From Rosa chinensis (taxonomy: Eukaryota; Streptophyta; Magnoliopsida; Rosales; Rosaceae): 64,000 nucleotides of DNA. The notes beneath the pieces were generated by a model. That model had not been told where the DNA came from. It saw only the letters and a program-made list of their open reading frames with translations, and searched no databases. Location of the stretch: assembly GCF_002994745.2 (NCBI RefSeq), contig NC_037093.1:13713555-13777554 (forward strand). Reading direction: 5' to 3'. Positions 1-10,132 of this stretch are shown in pieces (the stretch's first letter is position 1; the number at the start of each line of letters is the position of its first letter). Made by a program: the position numbers and the translations under genes.

Positions 1-20
1 GCCGATTAGTCATCTCATGC

Positions 21-291
21 CACCTGGAGAGGACGCCGACCAGTGACGCATCGGAGGGGACTGCCTACCGGATGAGGAGGTGATGGTTAGAGAGGACTGC
101 CGACTAACCATAGGTAGTTAGAGGGGACTGCCGACTAACTACCTCATGTCATCTAGAGGGGACTGCCGACTAAATGACACATCGGAGGGGACTGCCGACC
201 GGAATATCCTGGAAGGGACTGCCGACCAGAATATTGTCTGGAGGGGACTGCCACCCAGACTATTACCTGGAGGGGACTGCCGACCAGGTAA
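21..291. repeat. Array of nine hairpins with a constant 13-nt loop and variable stems
   Basis: The core AGGGGACTGCCGA recurs nine times with minor variation. Each core is flanked by arms that are complementary to each other but differ from unit to unit. Clear stems are: 83-90/104-111 (8 bp, perfect), 112-121/135-144 (10 bp, perfect), 148-156/170-178 (9 bp, one mismatch), 203-212/226-235 (10 bp, one mismatch), 236-241/255-260 (6 bp, perfect) and 263-270/284-291 (8 bp, perfect). Weaker or bulged stems lie at 21-27/40-45, 49-54/68-74 and 183-185/199-201. The loops at 91-103, 122-134, 157-169, 213-225, 242-254 and 271-283 are all 13 nt. The first bases of the window look like the right arm of a tenth unit. 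The array lies inside the LTR. Its function is unknown. Confidence 0.85.
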
Positions 292-1714
292 AGCATGCAT
301 GCGCTGACTTATTTACCTCCTCAATAAACTGGATTCAATCTCTTTAAGACAATTGCTTCCGGAAAGAACCCGATATTAATTCACTAAATCCTCAATAATT
401 CATCGAAAGCATAACTCAGGAATATCTCGATAACTCAAACCTCAATATCTCAATAAATCCTCGAAAGCATAAATCCCATACTCGATAACTCAATAAATGC
501 TTTCGGAAAGAATTCTCAATATAACTTCAAAGCTGATATTCGAAATCAATAGTTCTCATAATATTTTCTGAATCAGTCACTTCCCAAAAATCATTTCCCA
601 ACTCAATAACTCATAAATAATTAGCTTGAAAATCTATTGAAAGCCCTTGGGAAGGAAATCCACTAAAAATTCCGTAACTCATAGAGCATAATAAATCTCA
701 AGAAATCAAGCTCATAAAATCATAATAGTCAATAATTCAGATAATAATTTAAACCTCAGTCAAAAATTAATAATATACTGTATGCACATTTAATTTAAAA
801 TAAATGTCCACTCACTGTACTATTTAGCTACCACACAAACAGTTTCCTTCGTCGAGCAGTAGCTCGGTACGTCGTCCTGTACACAATTATAATTCGTGAA
901 TAACAATCCGGAAATTAAATACCATTCCCACATCATATCCTCATAAATCACCTATCCACTTCTTCTTGGATTCAATCCAAACTTTACCACTATTACCAAT
1001 TCATCGATTAAGTATTCCAAAGCGGAAACAAGGGAAAATACGAAGGTCGGATTCCCATAATCGACACCCATCTCACTAAACTTCAGAAATTCCTAATCCA
1101 TAACAAATCACTCCAAAATCACGTTTACGAACTCTACAACAAATATAGGATTTAACTAGCTAAAAAAAAACATAATATAAATCACTGTTCATACACCGCA
1201 CTATTCACGTCGCACTATTCATGCGGCGGCCAACTCCTCCTCCAGCCACCAAATTTCATCCACGGCACCATCTCAACATTTCCAATAACTTTCTAAACTG
1301 TGACAAAGTCAGAAAGTACCTTAAAGTGGCCGAACAATTAAGCACTCCGAAGTACAGTGAAATTTTCCAATTATGCTTTCTTCCTCCATGCTTCGATCTG
1401 GGTTATGAAACTTGGCGAGCATGAAGAGTGGCTCAAGGCGCTTCTAATGGACTTGGGTTTATGACCGAAGGTGGTAGGAAATCGGCGTTGACCAACAGTA
1501 AAAATGTTGGCTTCGATCTCCACATTTCCTGCCAAATCGCCGTAAACAACTCTCATATGCGTGTTAAGGAGGAGGACGTGTCTATCGATGCTCACAGCTC
1601 GCCATTTGGTGGCCTAGAGGTGGTGAAAGAGAGAGTTGTAGAAGAGAGACAGAGAGAGCACGGGGGAAGGAGAGAGAAAAGAAAGAAAAGTTCCCCGTCT
1701 ACAGTAACTTTTCA

Positions 1715-1727
1715 AATTTATATCAAT
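1715..1727 (-). promoter_or_regulatory. Candidate TATA box of the LTR promoter
   Basis: On the minus strand this reads TTGATATAAATTT. A CT-rich stretch follows about 30 nt downstream, which is the layout expected of an LTR promoter and transcribed leader. The solo LTR at 18197 has the same TATA-then-CT-rich order. Confidence 0.4.
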
Positions 1728-2071
1728 CTATCATAAACAGTAACTTTCATATTTCGCTTATAACTTTCGCATACGAACTCCAATTTTTACAAATCAAGTA
1801 TGCACGCGCTCAGTTTAATGTCCTCTACGACTTCCATGAAGAAAAGTTTTTCAAATTTTGTCCTGAACAAGTAGCCAACTTTTAGGGCCCCCTAAAATAT
1901 CGAAATGGAGCCAGAAAGTAAATGTAAATGTCGTTTATCCAACGAACGACTCATAAACTGGTAAATTTAAGTTCGGGACGTTACATTTAGAATATCAAAA
2001 ATTACATTTGGTGATAATCTTGATACAGAGATATTTTACCAAAAACAATTAAATTTTATAAATCAAATCAT

Positions 2072-2480
2072 TAGTAACGAGAGAGTTTCTAATGAGCACC
2101 ACTATTTCATAAAGACTTTCTAATCAACAGTTTGAGAGATCAGCTTTTCGATTACATTAGAGGTATCCCAAATCAACGGTTAGATGTTTATGTATGCATG
2201 AGTATATCACTTATGAAAATTTTCTTCCAAATAGCTAATCGTTAAGATATCGAACTAGATCAAATCAATGGACAAACTAAATTTGTCAAACTTGAATCAT
2301 TTATGTTTATAAATGATAAATCACAATTATGAATGTTATAACGATTTTCAATTTAGTTGAAAATTTATATAAATGATTTACCCATAAATATCCAAACATT
2401 TAACCGTTGATTTGTGACAATGTGATTAAAAAAGTGGGTCTCATAAGAAAATCCTCATTAAAAGCGCTCTCGTTAGTTAC
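2072..2480. mobile_element. Fold-back MITE-like element
   Basis: The ends are imperfect inverted repeats built on AACGAGAG followed by TAATGAG (left about 2076-2095, right the complement at about 2454-2475). A second inner inverted pair is built on ATCAACGGTTARATGTTT (left about 2171, right about 2396-2414). The interior is AT-rich and non-coding. No target duplication could be fixed, so the superfamily is not assigned. Confidence 0.45.
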
Positions 2481-2689
2481 AACTATATTTTTTTTATGGT
2501 AAAAACTTCAATAAACAAACGATAGTATTATAACTTTACAACTGAAAAAATATAACAACTAGTCTGTCCATCAAACATTCAAACTGATGACCTTTCACCG
2601 AAAAATAACCTCTATATCAGAACAGCTAGTGGACAAGGTACTGGTCTATAACTATTTCTTTGGTTATAAGGTAATGCAAGAATCACTAT

Positions 2690-3106
2690 CAATTAGTTGA
2701 TAAAGCAATCAAATTTGTTGATCAGGTCGACAGCCGTCTCAGCATCGGGACAAGTGAAAGTCATAGGCCTCATCCTCATGCTCCACTACTTCAACAATCC
2801 CACTCCATTCACTCTTTTTAAGATCCTCAACATAACATTGACCTACATGTCACAAATCATCTTTTTTCAGCCAAAATATCAAACCCTCTCACACCGAGCC
2901 TTGCAAAATCCTCTGGAGGTGGTTCAGCCTCCTATCCTGCACCCCGCCAATCTCCGGACACATGTACAACCACATTCTGTCATCCTTCTCCGACCCACCA
3001 AAGAATGGGTGCATAATCATTCCCGCAACTTTAACTCTAAGTAACCCAATAGGTCCAACCCGAACCACTAGACTGTGACATATGTGCGCTCCATCACTGT
3101 CCTCTG
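2690..3106 (-). pseudogene. Carboxylesterase (CXE) C-terminal fragment, decayed
   Basis: The minus strand reads, in broken frames, through the part of a plant CXE that follows the nucleophile elbow. Recognisable pieces match the HPYFGG..DDKMWLYMCPE..GG segment and the following KP..EDL region of the intact gene at 26609-27541. Stops and frame changes are frequent. The HGGG half and the nucleophile serine are absent. It resembles the 26609 gene (CPE in place of NKE) more than the type-I copies, so it is probably a remnant of a duplication of that paralogue. Confidence 0.6.
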
Positions 3107-4201
3107 TTGGAAAAGTTACCGTTTATAAACAAGTGTTTAAACACAGTAATTGTGTCAAATAGAAAGATTGATATTTTCTCTCGGCGCTCCAGTTTGACCT
3201 TCTTCAGTCTGGCTGTTTCTGTGGTTTTGTTCTGTAATTTTTGTTTATTTATAAAAAAAAAGATTGATATTTCAATTAACTTGTAATACAAGAAACACAT
3301 ATATATTCAATGAACCGGTTCTAGAATTAGAAGAGATAAGGAAACTAACAAGGTGAAGTGCCATTATTCATTGAGCTTCTCCAAGATGCACCCTTAATCT
3401 CTCAGTTATTTGAATGGGCATATTGAGGTTGATGTTCTAGTAGGGATCAATGCAGGTGTTTCAATTAAGGAACTGTCAAGTAACTTCCATATTCTTGTCT
3501 CAAAAGGATTAATATTGATAAACCATACCTTTTGCGTTTGAATTCATAAGCAGATTTGCATTTTATGTATCTTTTCGATTACAACTGATTTATATAATTC
3601 ACATGTGTTAAAAAAAAAATGAAGTCCTAAACATCTTATCTCATGAACCACATAACAATGTAAAACATCTGGTTCATAAAGTTTTACATTCTTATTCAAA
3701 AAAAAAAAAAGTTTTACAATCTCCCTCTGAACAAGATATTTCACAGAATCATTTCGTGTAAACAAATTGTTTACTTAAGTGTGCTGTGTGCACCAGGATT
3801 TCATAACCACATTATGTAGCGAGTCCAATATCATATAGTCGTGTATATTATGTAGTGAGTCTACTACAATTCCTCGGCCAAGATCCCACAGTCCCTCGAG
3901 CAACTTACCTTGCTTGCCATGGAGAAGCGATTGGCATTCTTAGGGTTTTAACAAGAAATTAGTAGCACACAATACCAGTAAACAGTAAGATCTCGAATTT
4001 AAGTTCTCCATGAATAAACATAAGTTACCGATTGATTCCAAACTCGATCAAAAGTTTGAATCGATCCAAACTTCCTTTGGTTGCTATAAGTAGATGAGCC
4101 TGGGAAAGTATTATGTCCCCAAATCTCTCATAATCCTTATTATTTGTCAAGGAGAAACAAGACAGTAGTACATGTATAATGCTGACAACTCTGAAATCAA
4201 C
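3107..4201. other. Downstream flank of the first CXE gene; duplicated segment
   Basis: No gene is seen. From about 3301 to 4201 the sequence matches 15761-16704 with small indels, and its last 290 bases also match 9836-10132. It is therefore the 3' flank of the duplicated CXE block. The stretch 3107-3300 has no paralogue in the window. Confidence 0.7.
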
Positions 4202-5110
4202 CTATGAATTAATGAAAGAACATACTGTCTTCACCAAATCCACAGCCTGCTCATCCTTTGTGTCATGCAAATGAAAGCAATGGTCCTTCCCCTTATTCTC
4301 CTTCATCTCCACACTCCCTTTCCACCCACTCTTCTTCAGCTCCTCCACATAACTCTTCCCCACTCCGTTCAAATGATCCAGCTCCGCCACAAACACCAGC
4401 ACCTTCTCACACCCGAGCCGCCTCAGATCCTCCGCGGCCGGCTTCAGCCTCCTATCCTGCAACCCTTCATTCTCCTTGTTCATGTAAAGCCACATCTTAT
4501 CATCATCGGTCCCGCCGAAGTAGGGATGCGATAGAATCGCCCCCACCACTTTCACTCCGGGTAACCCGACGGATCCGACCCGGGACACCAGAGTGTGTGT
4601 TATGTTCCCTCCCGCGCTTTCCCCGCCGATGAACACGCGGTTCAAGTCGGCGTACTCGTTTAGCCATTGATCCGACCCGGTTCCGTTCGCGTGAGCCGCG
4701 ACCCATTGGAGAGCGGCCCAGGAGTCCTCGTAGCAAGCGGGTATGGGCCGGGTCGGGAAGAGTCCGTACTCGACCGAGACGGCGATGACGTCGGCGGAAG
4801 AGCAGATGGTGGAGACGTAGCCGTGGTATCTGGAGGAGAAGGCGGACTGCATGCAGAAGCCGCCGCCGTGGACGTAGAAGAGGAGGGGGAGTTTTCGGGT
4901 CGGGTCGGCGGATTTGGGGACGAAGATGCGGGCGGAGACTGGTGGGTCGGTGGAGATGGTGACGTCTTTGGAGCGGACGCCGGTGGTTAGGTCGTCGGCG
5001 GCTGGGATTTTGTCGAAGGATTGATGGGTTCGGTGGATGGTGCCGTCTTTGTGGACGCGGAAGAAGCGGAAGACGTGTTCGACGTCGGAGTGATCGCCGG
5101 CAGCGGCCAT
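4202..5110 (-). CDS. Plant carboxylesterase (alpha/beta-hydrolase-3, CXE family), copy A
   Basis: A single-exon, 302-residue protein of the usual length for plant CXE/GID1-like hydrolases. Family members are cytosolic or nuclear esterases that hydrolyse small carboxylic esters; the substrate here cannot be told. The oxyanion-hole motif HGGG is at residues 81-84. The nucleophile elbow is GESAGG with Ser165, the acid is Asp245 in VAELD, and the probable catalytic histidine is His277 in KDHCFH, so it is not a histidine-less GID1 receptor. The usual GDSAG is changed to GESAG, unlike all other copies here. The segment after the second strand reads YGLFPTRP where the classical form is YRLAPEHP. The start is the ATG shared with the paralogues at 11041 and 17613. 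A weak TATA-like CATAAAT lies about 80 nt upstream. It is nearly identical to copies B and D. Confidence 0.9.
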   Translation of the reverse strand: MAAAGDHSDVEHVFRFFRVHKDGTIHRTHQSFDKIPAADDLTTGVRSKDVTISTDPPVSARIFVPKSADPTRKLPLLFYVHGGGFCMQSAFSSRYHGYVSTICSSADVIAVSVEYGLFPTRPIPACYEDSWAALQWVAAHANGTGSDQWLNEYADLNRVFIGGESAGGNITHTLVSRVGSVGLPGVKVVGAILSHPYFGGTDDDKMWLYMNKENEGLQDRRLKPAAEDLRRLGCEKVLVFVAELDHLNGVGKSYVEELKKSGWKGSVEMKENKGKDHCFHLHDTKDEQAVDLVKTVCSFINS

Positions 5111-5423
5111 TGAAGAAATGGTAGAGAGAGTGGTGTTGGTGGTGGGTGAGTGATAGATGGAGAATGTTTTACTGGGTTAGTGTGGTGCGGATTTATGCGG
5201 AGATTCAACTACTAGTCTTTGGTTTTGGATTGAACTAATTTTCGTGGTAGTGTCTTTCCATGAGTTTTTGACACACTCGAAATGTAAGGTGTGATATGGA
5301 AGATCGAGGAAGTGGAATGGGAATATGTGCCTTTAGCGACAGGTGGTAGAGCGGCACAGCTTGGCTGTAGCCTCTAAGCTTCAACTATTTGTTTTGAGTT
5401 AGAGTTCGACTTGGCTTGATTAA
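5111..5423 (-). promoter_or_regulatory. Upstream region of CXE copy A
   Basis: This matches the regions upstream of copies B (11042-11285) and D (17614-17944), so the leader and proximal promoter were duplicated together with the genes. It contains a CT/CA-rich leader, a CATAAAT element and a small hairpin (5356-5360 pairs with 5364-5368, loop TTG). It is cut at 5424 by a Harbinger-like insertion. Confidence 0.5.
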
Positions 5424-5895
5424 GGCTTAGTTTGGGATTGCTGTGCTGTGAGAGAAAGCACTTCCGAACTTGCTGTGAGAGGAACCACTTCCAAACTTGT
5501 TGTGAGAAGAAGTAGCTGGGGTGTTTGGTAAACTGTTTTTAAAAGTGTTGTGAGGTCCAAAAGCAATTTCTAGGTGTTTGGTAAGTTGCAAGGCAAAAGT
5601 GCTTTGACTTGGTATAATTACCAAAATGGTCATACATGCTAAGATATGCTACTAAAATACATAATCTTGTTTTTTGATTATGTAACCATACCAAATAAAA
5701 AAAATTCTCATGTATTATTCTTGTACCCTTGATTGGACCGAATGAAAGATTTACTTTAAACTCTTCAATATGCATATTATGTTTTACTATTACACAAAAT
5801 CTCATGTAGAATTTTTAGATTAATTTCCCGACCATAATTCAATGGGAACCATTACACAAAATATATTAAAGTCACTTGAAATTTGCAACTAAATG

Positions 5896-6054
5896 CTAAG
5901 TAGATGCATTCATTAGACTTTGTGCAATTGCATTTCTTAACACCTCCATTTCTTGTCTTCTTGGACCTTCTCCATCATGTTCATTATCCTCTATCTCTTC
6001 ACTTGGTTTTCTAGATCCCTCAGTTTCAGTATTGGTGGATTTCTTCTTTCCCAT
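5896..6054 (-). CDS. Small 52-residue ORF inside the Harbinger-like element
   Basis: An open frame from ATG at 6054 to TAG at 5896. The protein is very charged: a basic start (MGKKKS), an acidic middle (EEIEDNEHDGEG) and an amphipathic end (RRQEMEVLRNAIAQSLMNA). It may be what remains of the C-terminal part of an element-encoded protein. I do not recognise it with confidence, and it may be untranslated. Confidence 0.3.
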   Translation of the reverse strand: MGKKKSTNTETEGSRKPSEEIEDNEHDGEGPRRQEMEVLRNAIAQSLMNAST

Positions 6055-6352
6055 CTAAAGACAAAACATGCTTAGTAGTAAACAAACAATGATATCTGAC
6101 TTTGCTAAATTGCAAAGATGTTGACCACAATCTAAAGAGCTACTAGCCTTAATGGCTGTGTGAAGGTATGGCTGCCAAACAATGATGCGAAAAACTGATT
6201 TCACAATTACATAAGTATCCCAAATGAACTCCGAAAATGGTGTCACAAGTTTTATTGAAAAGATAAGAATGTCTACGTTCAGTTTGTGGTTGACTACACA
6301 AGTTTGAATAAAGGAAACTACTGATATGAAATGGAACAAGCAGCAACAGTGA

Positions 6353-6925
6353 CAATTCGCAGAATTTCCTGATGCAGCTTCAACTTCGAAAAATCATAAT
6401 TTAATCTAGAGAAATCCTTTTTATGAGATTCCAATTCTGAAATGATCTTTAAGATGTCCACTGAAACTTTCATGAAGACACCAACTACAAATACCCAGCC
6501 GAAATGTACAGTTTTTAGTAAAAATGAAACTGGGTCAAAAACAATTCGCAGAATTTCCTGATGCAGACCTTCAACTTCGAAAAATCATAATTTAATCTAG
6601 AGAAATCCTTTTTATGAGATTCAAATTCTGAAATGATCTTTAAGATGTCCACTGAAACTTTTATGAAGACACCAACTACAAATACCCAGCCGAAATGTAC
6701 ATTTTTTAGTAAAAATGAAACTGGGTCAAAAACAATTCACAGAATTTCCTGATGCAGACCTTCAACTTCGAAAATTCATAATTTAATCTAGAGAAATCCT
6801 TTTTATGAGATTCCAATTCTGAAATGATCTTCAAGATGTCCACTGAAACTTTTATGAAGACACCAACTACAAATACCCAGCCGAAATGTACAGTTTTTAG
6901 TAAAAATGAAACTGGGTCAAAAACA
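6353..6925. repeat. Tandem repeat, three copies of about 190 bp
   Basis: Copies start at 6353, 6542 and 6733, each beginning CAATTCRCAGAATTTCCTG and ending in GAAACTGGGTCAAAAACAA. They differ by only a few bases, so the amplification is recent. The array lies inside the Harbinger-like element. Confidence 0.9.
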
Positions 6926-7750
6926 ACAGAATGCAGAAACTAAAGCCAACTTGACAAGAACTAAGCTAAACATAAGAACACACACAATCACACATATATA
7001 TCTATATCTATTTTGTTTGTTGTATACTTTATAGATGGCATCACTTAACTTTAAGTTAAGGTTAAGTCCAATAGATTATTTAAACACGAGGCAACAGAGC
7101 ACAAACAAATTAACAAGTCACTTTCTAAAACCATAACAACCAGGTCATCACAGTAGACAAGCTGAACTGAGCAGCAACCTAATCTGAAATAAGGTTCTGC
7201 AACACCAACATCTACCACACAATTATCTCCCTCCACCAAACACACACCACAACCACCTCCAATTACATTTCAATATACATCTCTCTCTCTTTTGTTTCCT
7301 TTCTGTTTATTTCTTTCTTTCTATTCTATTGCAGCCCTTCTCTCTATCTCCCTCACTCTCACGTTCTTTCAGTATAGAACTTCTCTGTGTCTGAGACAGC
7401 AAAAATCATATCAAACCATCAATTTATTTCCTAGAATCTGGACATGAACCAAGGCATTGAGCAAACTCAAAAAAACAATAAAATGTCTATAGGAGAAATC
7501 AATTAAGAGCAAAAAATTCCAAAATACACATAAAACAGAAAAGACATATTGAACTAAACTTGATCCACACAATAATCGAAAACCAAGACCAATTGAAAAT
7601 TTGAAATACAATGTTAGCAATAGATATGATTTTTAAACAACGGTTCTATATACTAATCAACGGTTCTATATACTAGTCAAAACAGCCAAATAGCTCCAAG
7701 AATCAGAAACACCAAAGCCCAGCAACTCATGTCCCAAAAAACATCCATGA

Positions 7751-7940
7751 GGAGTTGGGTTTTGAAGAGACAGAGAGATCGATCCGGGAATGCTTTGGGT
7801 TTGGGGCGTGTGGCGGAGGAGCGACGGAGTTGGGTTTTGAATCCTCTTGATAGATCGATCGATGGTTTGCTTTGGGTTTGAGGCGTGTGGCGGAGGAGCG
7901 ACCGAATTGGGTTTTGAATCCTCTTGAGAGATCGATTTCT
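7751..7940. repeat. Direct repeat of about 77 bp, about 2.5 copies
   Basis: GAGTTGGGTTTTGAA and GGCGTGTGGCGGAGGAGCGA recur with a spacing of 76-79 bp, each time next to an AGATCGATC-type stretch. This GC-richer patch lies near the right end of the Harbinger-like element. Confidence 0.7.
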
Positions 7941-8403
7941 ATAGAAACCGATGGTTTTGAGATCGATGGTTTTGAGGAAGAGGCTGGGAAGAGAGATGCT
8001 CTTAACGAAATCGATCGATGGTTTTGAGGAGGAGGCTGCCAGGCTAGGAAGAAAGATCTGGATCGATCAATGGTTTTGAGGAGGACGCTGGGAAGAGACG
8101 AAACCCTATAGAAAAGATGAGGACATAATAGGAAAAAGGAGAAACTTTCATTTAATCAATACTGTTCACTCCGTGTTTTGACAGAAGCAGCTTCCCAAAG
8201 CTGGTACTTGGGTGCTTCTCAATTTCAAATTCTAGGAGAAGCAAATTGGACCAAAAGCACTTCCTAAACAATTTACCAAACAACATAACATAACCCCAAA
8301 AGCAGAAGCAGGTCCAGAAGCAGCTCCAGAATCAATCCCAAACTGGGCCTAAATCTTTCTAGTTCGAGTTTGAGTCGGCTCATTTCAATAATGGAATAGT
8401 GAA

Positions 8404-8766
8404 TTAGTGATCCAATGCATACACAAAGTCACAAGTGTGACAGAGACATGAATGGAAGATGCACAAGCTAAGATACTTCATGATCTCAACTTGAAAATTA
8501 CATGAAATGATATCCAACGAGGTTGATAAGTACCTCACAAATAGATATGTCAATCTTTTAGTCAAAGGCTTTGATGTTTTACAATGGTGAAAGGTCAATT
8601 CATCTGTATATCCTACTCTTTTCAAGTTTGCAAAAGACATTTTTGCAATTCCTTGCTCTACTATGCCAAGTGAGAATGCATTTTAGTTTGAGAAAAATGG
8701 TCGATCCCTATAGGAGTTCATTGACTCCTCAAAAGGTTGAGGCACTAGTCTGCACTAGTGATTGGT
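8404..8766 (+). pseudogene. hAT transposase C-terminal (dimerisation domain) fragment, copy 1
   Basis: In broken plus-strand frames this reads the hAT dimerisation domain, with close matches to the pattern FD.L..W..N...YP.LS..A.DI.A.P followed by E.AFS......DPYRSSL.P..VEAL.C..DWL. A stop replaces the residue after the first tryptophan-rich motif, and a further frame change follows. Two other copies (11286 and 17945/23343) show that the fragment was carried along by CXE block duplication. It has no upstream transposase and cannot be active. Confidence 0.8.
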
Positions 8767-9835
8767 TGAGAAACCAGAAACCATACCAACTCCTATCCCT
8801 CCGTCGCCCTCCCCAGACCCTCCGTCGCCCACCAGAAGGACGATCTCAGCTAGCACCGGCGTCGAACACTGTGCTCCAAGCTTCGAAACGAGGCCACCAC
8901 CAATCATCAATGGAATTGCAACCGGATCCGATCGGATCCAGTCACACACCCATAAAGAGGATTCAGAGAGCATCTCAACCACAGGCCCATCCACTGCGAA
9001 CCCCCTACCCGTGTAGATACCGCCTTTAACTGAAAGAAGGGTCGATTGTACCCTCTCAGCCTTCCATCCCGACCACCATAAACATCAAGCTCCTATCCGG
9101 CCACACTCAACGGACGCCGACGAGGCCAGAGGCCTGCACCAACGTCGTGGCGCAGCCGGACAAGAAAAAGCCAAACAAATAATAAGAGAGGCTAGGGTTT
9201 TAAATATATCACTTTGGTCACTCAACTTTAACTTTGTTATTCACTTTAATCACTCCATTAATTTTTGGGTTAATTGCTGTTTACCCAGAATTCACAAGTT
9301 TTTTGCCCACTTGCACCAACAAGTTTGTATTGTGCCCAATTACACAACTCTTTTGGGGAAAAGACCTATGAGGGTAGTCTTTTCTAAACTAGTGCCTAAT
9401 ATGTCATATGCTGACTTTTAGGTCCAACCCTTGCCTTTTTTTAGGAAATCTTGTTCAAACTCTTAACAAAAACAAATCTAGCCTTCAACATGCCCAAGTT
9501 TTTCACCTAACGGCTCCCTGCCTAGCGGTTACTTTAACAGGCGGAATCACTGCTGCTTGTTTCTATCCTAAGCTGAGGCAATTTTTCTTTGGAAAATAGA
9601 AGATTTAGACCTTAAAACTAGTATAGGAGTCAAGGTAGAGACAAATATACACATTTTAAACATCAAACATTAAAAATATAAAGACAAGGTGGATGAGCAA
9701 TCTGGAATTATTTATTTAAACATAATTACAGACTAGAGAGGTATTCAGAGCCTCATTCTCAGGTAAACAGCCTGTTTAGCTCTCCATAAGAATGAGAACA
9801 GATACTTACTTGTCATGATAGCACACTACTTACTT
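8767..9835. other. Unassigned sequence between hAT copy 1 and CXE block B
   Basis: 8770-9190 is GC-richer and lacks a convincing long frame. Overlapping short ORFs on both strands do not match a family I know. 9200-9835 is AT-rich with patches that resemble transposon ends (for example near 9285, a run about 'tttacccagaattcac'). It replaces the hAT tail, spacer and type-II CXE found at this position in the other blocks, so a deletion or an insertion occurred here. Confidence 0.4.
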
Positions 9836-10132
9836 GCCATGGGAAGCGATTGGCATTCTTAGGGTTTTAACATGAAATTAGTAGCATACAATACCAGTTA
9901 AAAGAAGTCAAAAAAGATATATCACTACTCGAATTTAAGTTCTCCATGAATAAACATAAGTTCAAGCTACCGATCGATTACAACTCGATCAGAAGTTTGA
10001 ATCGATTCAAACATGCTTTGGATGCTAAAAGTAGACGTATGTCCCCAATCTCTTATAAATCCTTCTTATTTTGTCAAGGGGAAGAAAGACAGTATGTAGT
10101 ACATATATAATGCGTACGACTCTGAAATCAAC
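9836..10132. other. Downstream flank of CXE copy B
   Basis: This matches 3915-4201 and 16390-16704 and carries no gene. The left limit near 9836 marks one boundary of the duplicated block. Confidence 0.65.

Larger units (their letters stand above)
1..1985 (-). mobile_element. Ty3/gypsy-like LTR, partial (runs off the left edge)
   Basis: Read on the minus strand, the sequence begins at 1985 with TGTAACGTCCCGAACTTAAA. This is the style of 5' LTR start seen in Del/Tekay-type gypsy elements (family knowledge from memory). Going inward there is a TATA-like motif near 1721, then a strongly CT-rich leader (minus strand, about 1690-1620), then AT-rich sequence with recurring CTCAATAA and TTTCGGAAAG words (about 300-720), and finally the hairpin array at 21-291. 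No gag or pol coding was seen, so this may be a solo LTR or one end of an element outside the window. The other LTR end and the target duplication cannot be seen. The short ORFs at 1221-1736 look like chance frames in the LTR. Confidence 0.6.
5424..8349. mobile_element. Non-autonomous PIF/Harbinger-like element (2.9 kb)
   Basis: The element is flanked by a TAA duplication (5421-5423 and 8350-8352). Its ends are short inverted repeats of the type GGCYYAGTTTGGGATTG. Paralogous blocks at about 11260 and 17900 keep the uninterrupted site (cttgatttaatctt), which proves the insertion and its ends. The subterminal parts are rich in gcttcc/agaagc words in opposite orientations on the two sides. The interior has a three-copy 190-bp tandem repeat (6353-6925), a short repeat of about 77 bp (7751-7940) and one 52-codon ORF (6054 to 5896). 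No DDE transposase is present. Confidence 0.75.

Noticed and set aside
1..291. CRISPR-like array (constant element alternating with variable segments)
   Set aside because: The variable segments pair with each other around the constant core, unit length varies, and the setting is a plant LTR without cas genes.
5340..5420. tRNA-like or SINE-like motif (GGTGGTAGAGCGG with GAGTTCGA downstream)
   Set aside because: The two boxes are too far apart, the anticodon-like stem has a 3-nt loop, and no poly-A tail or duplication is seen.
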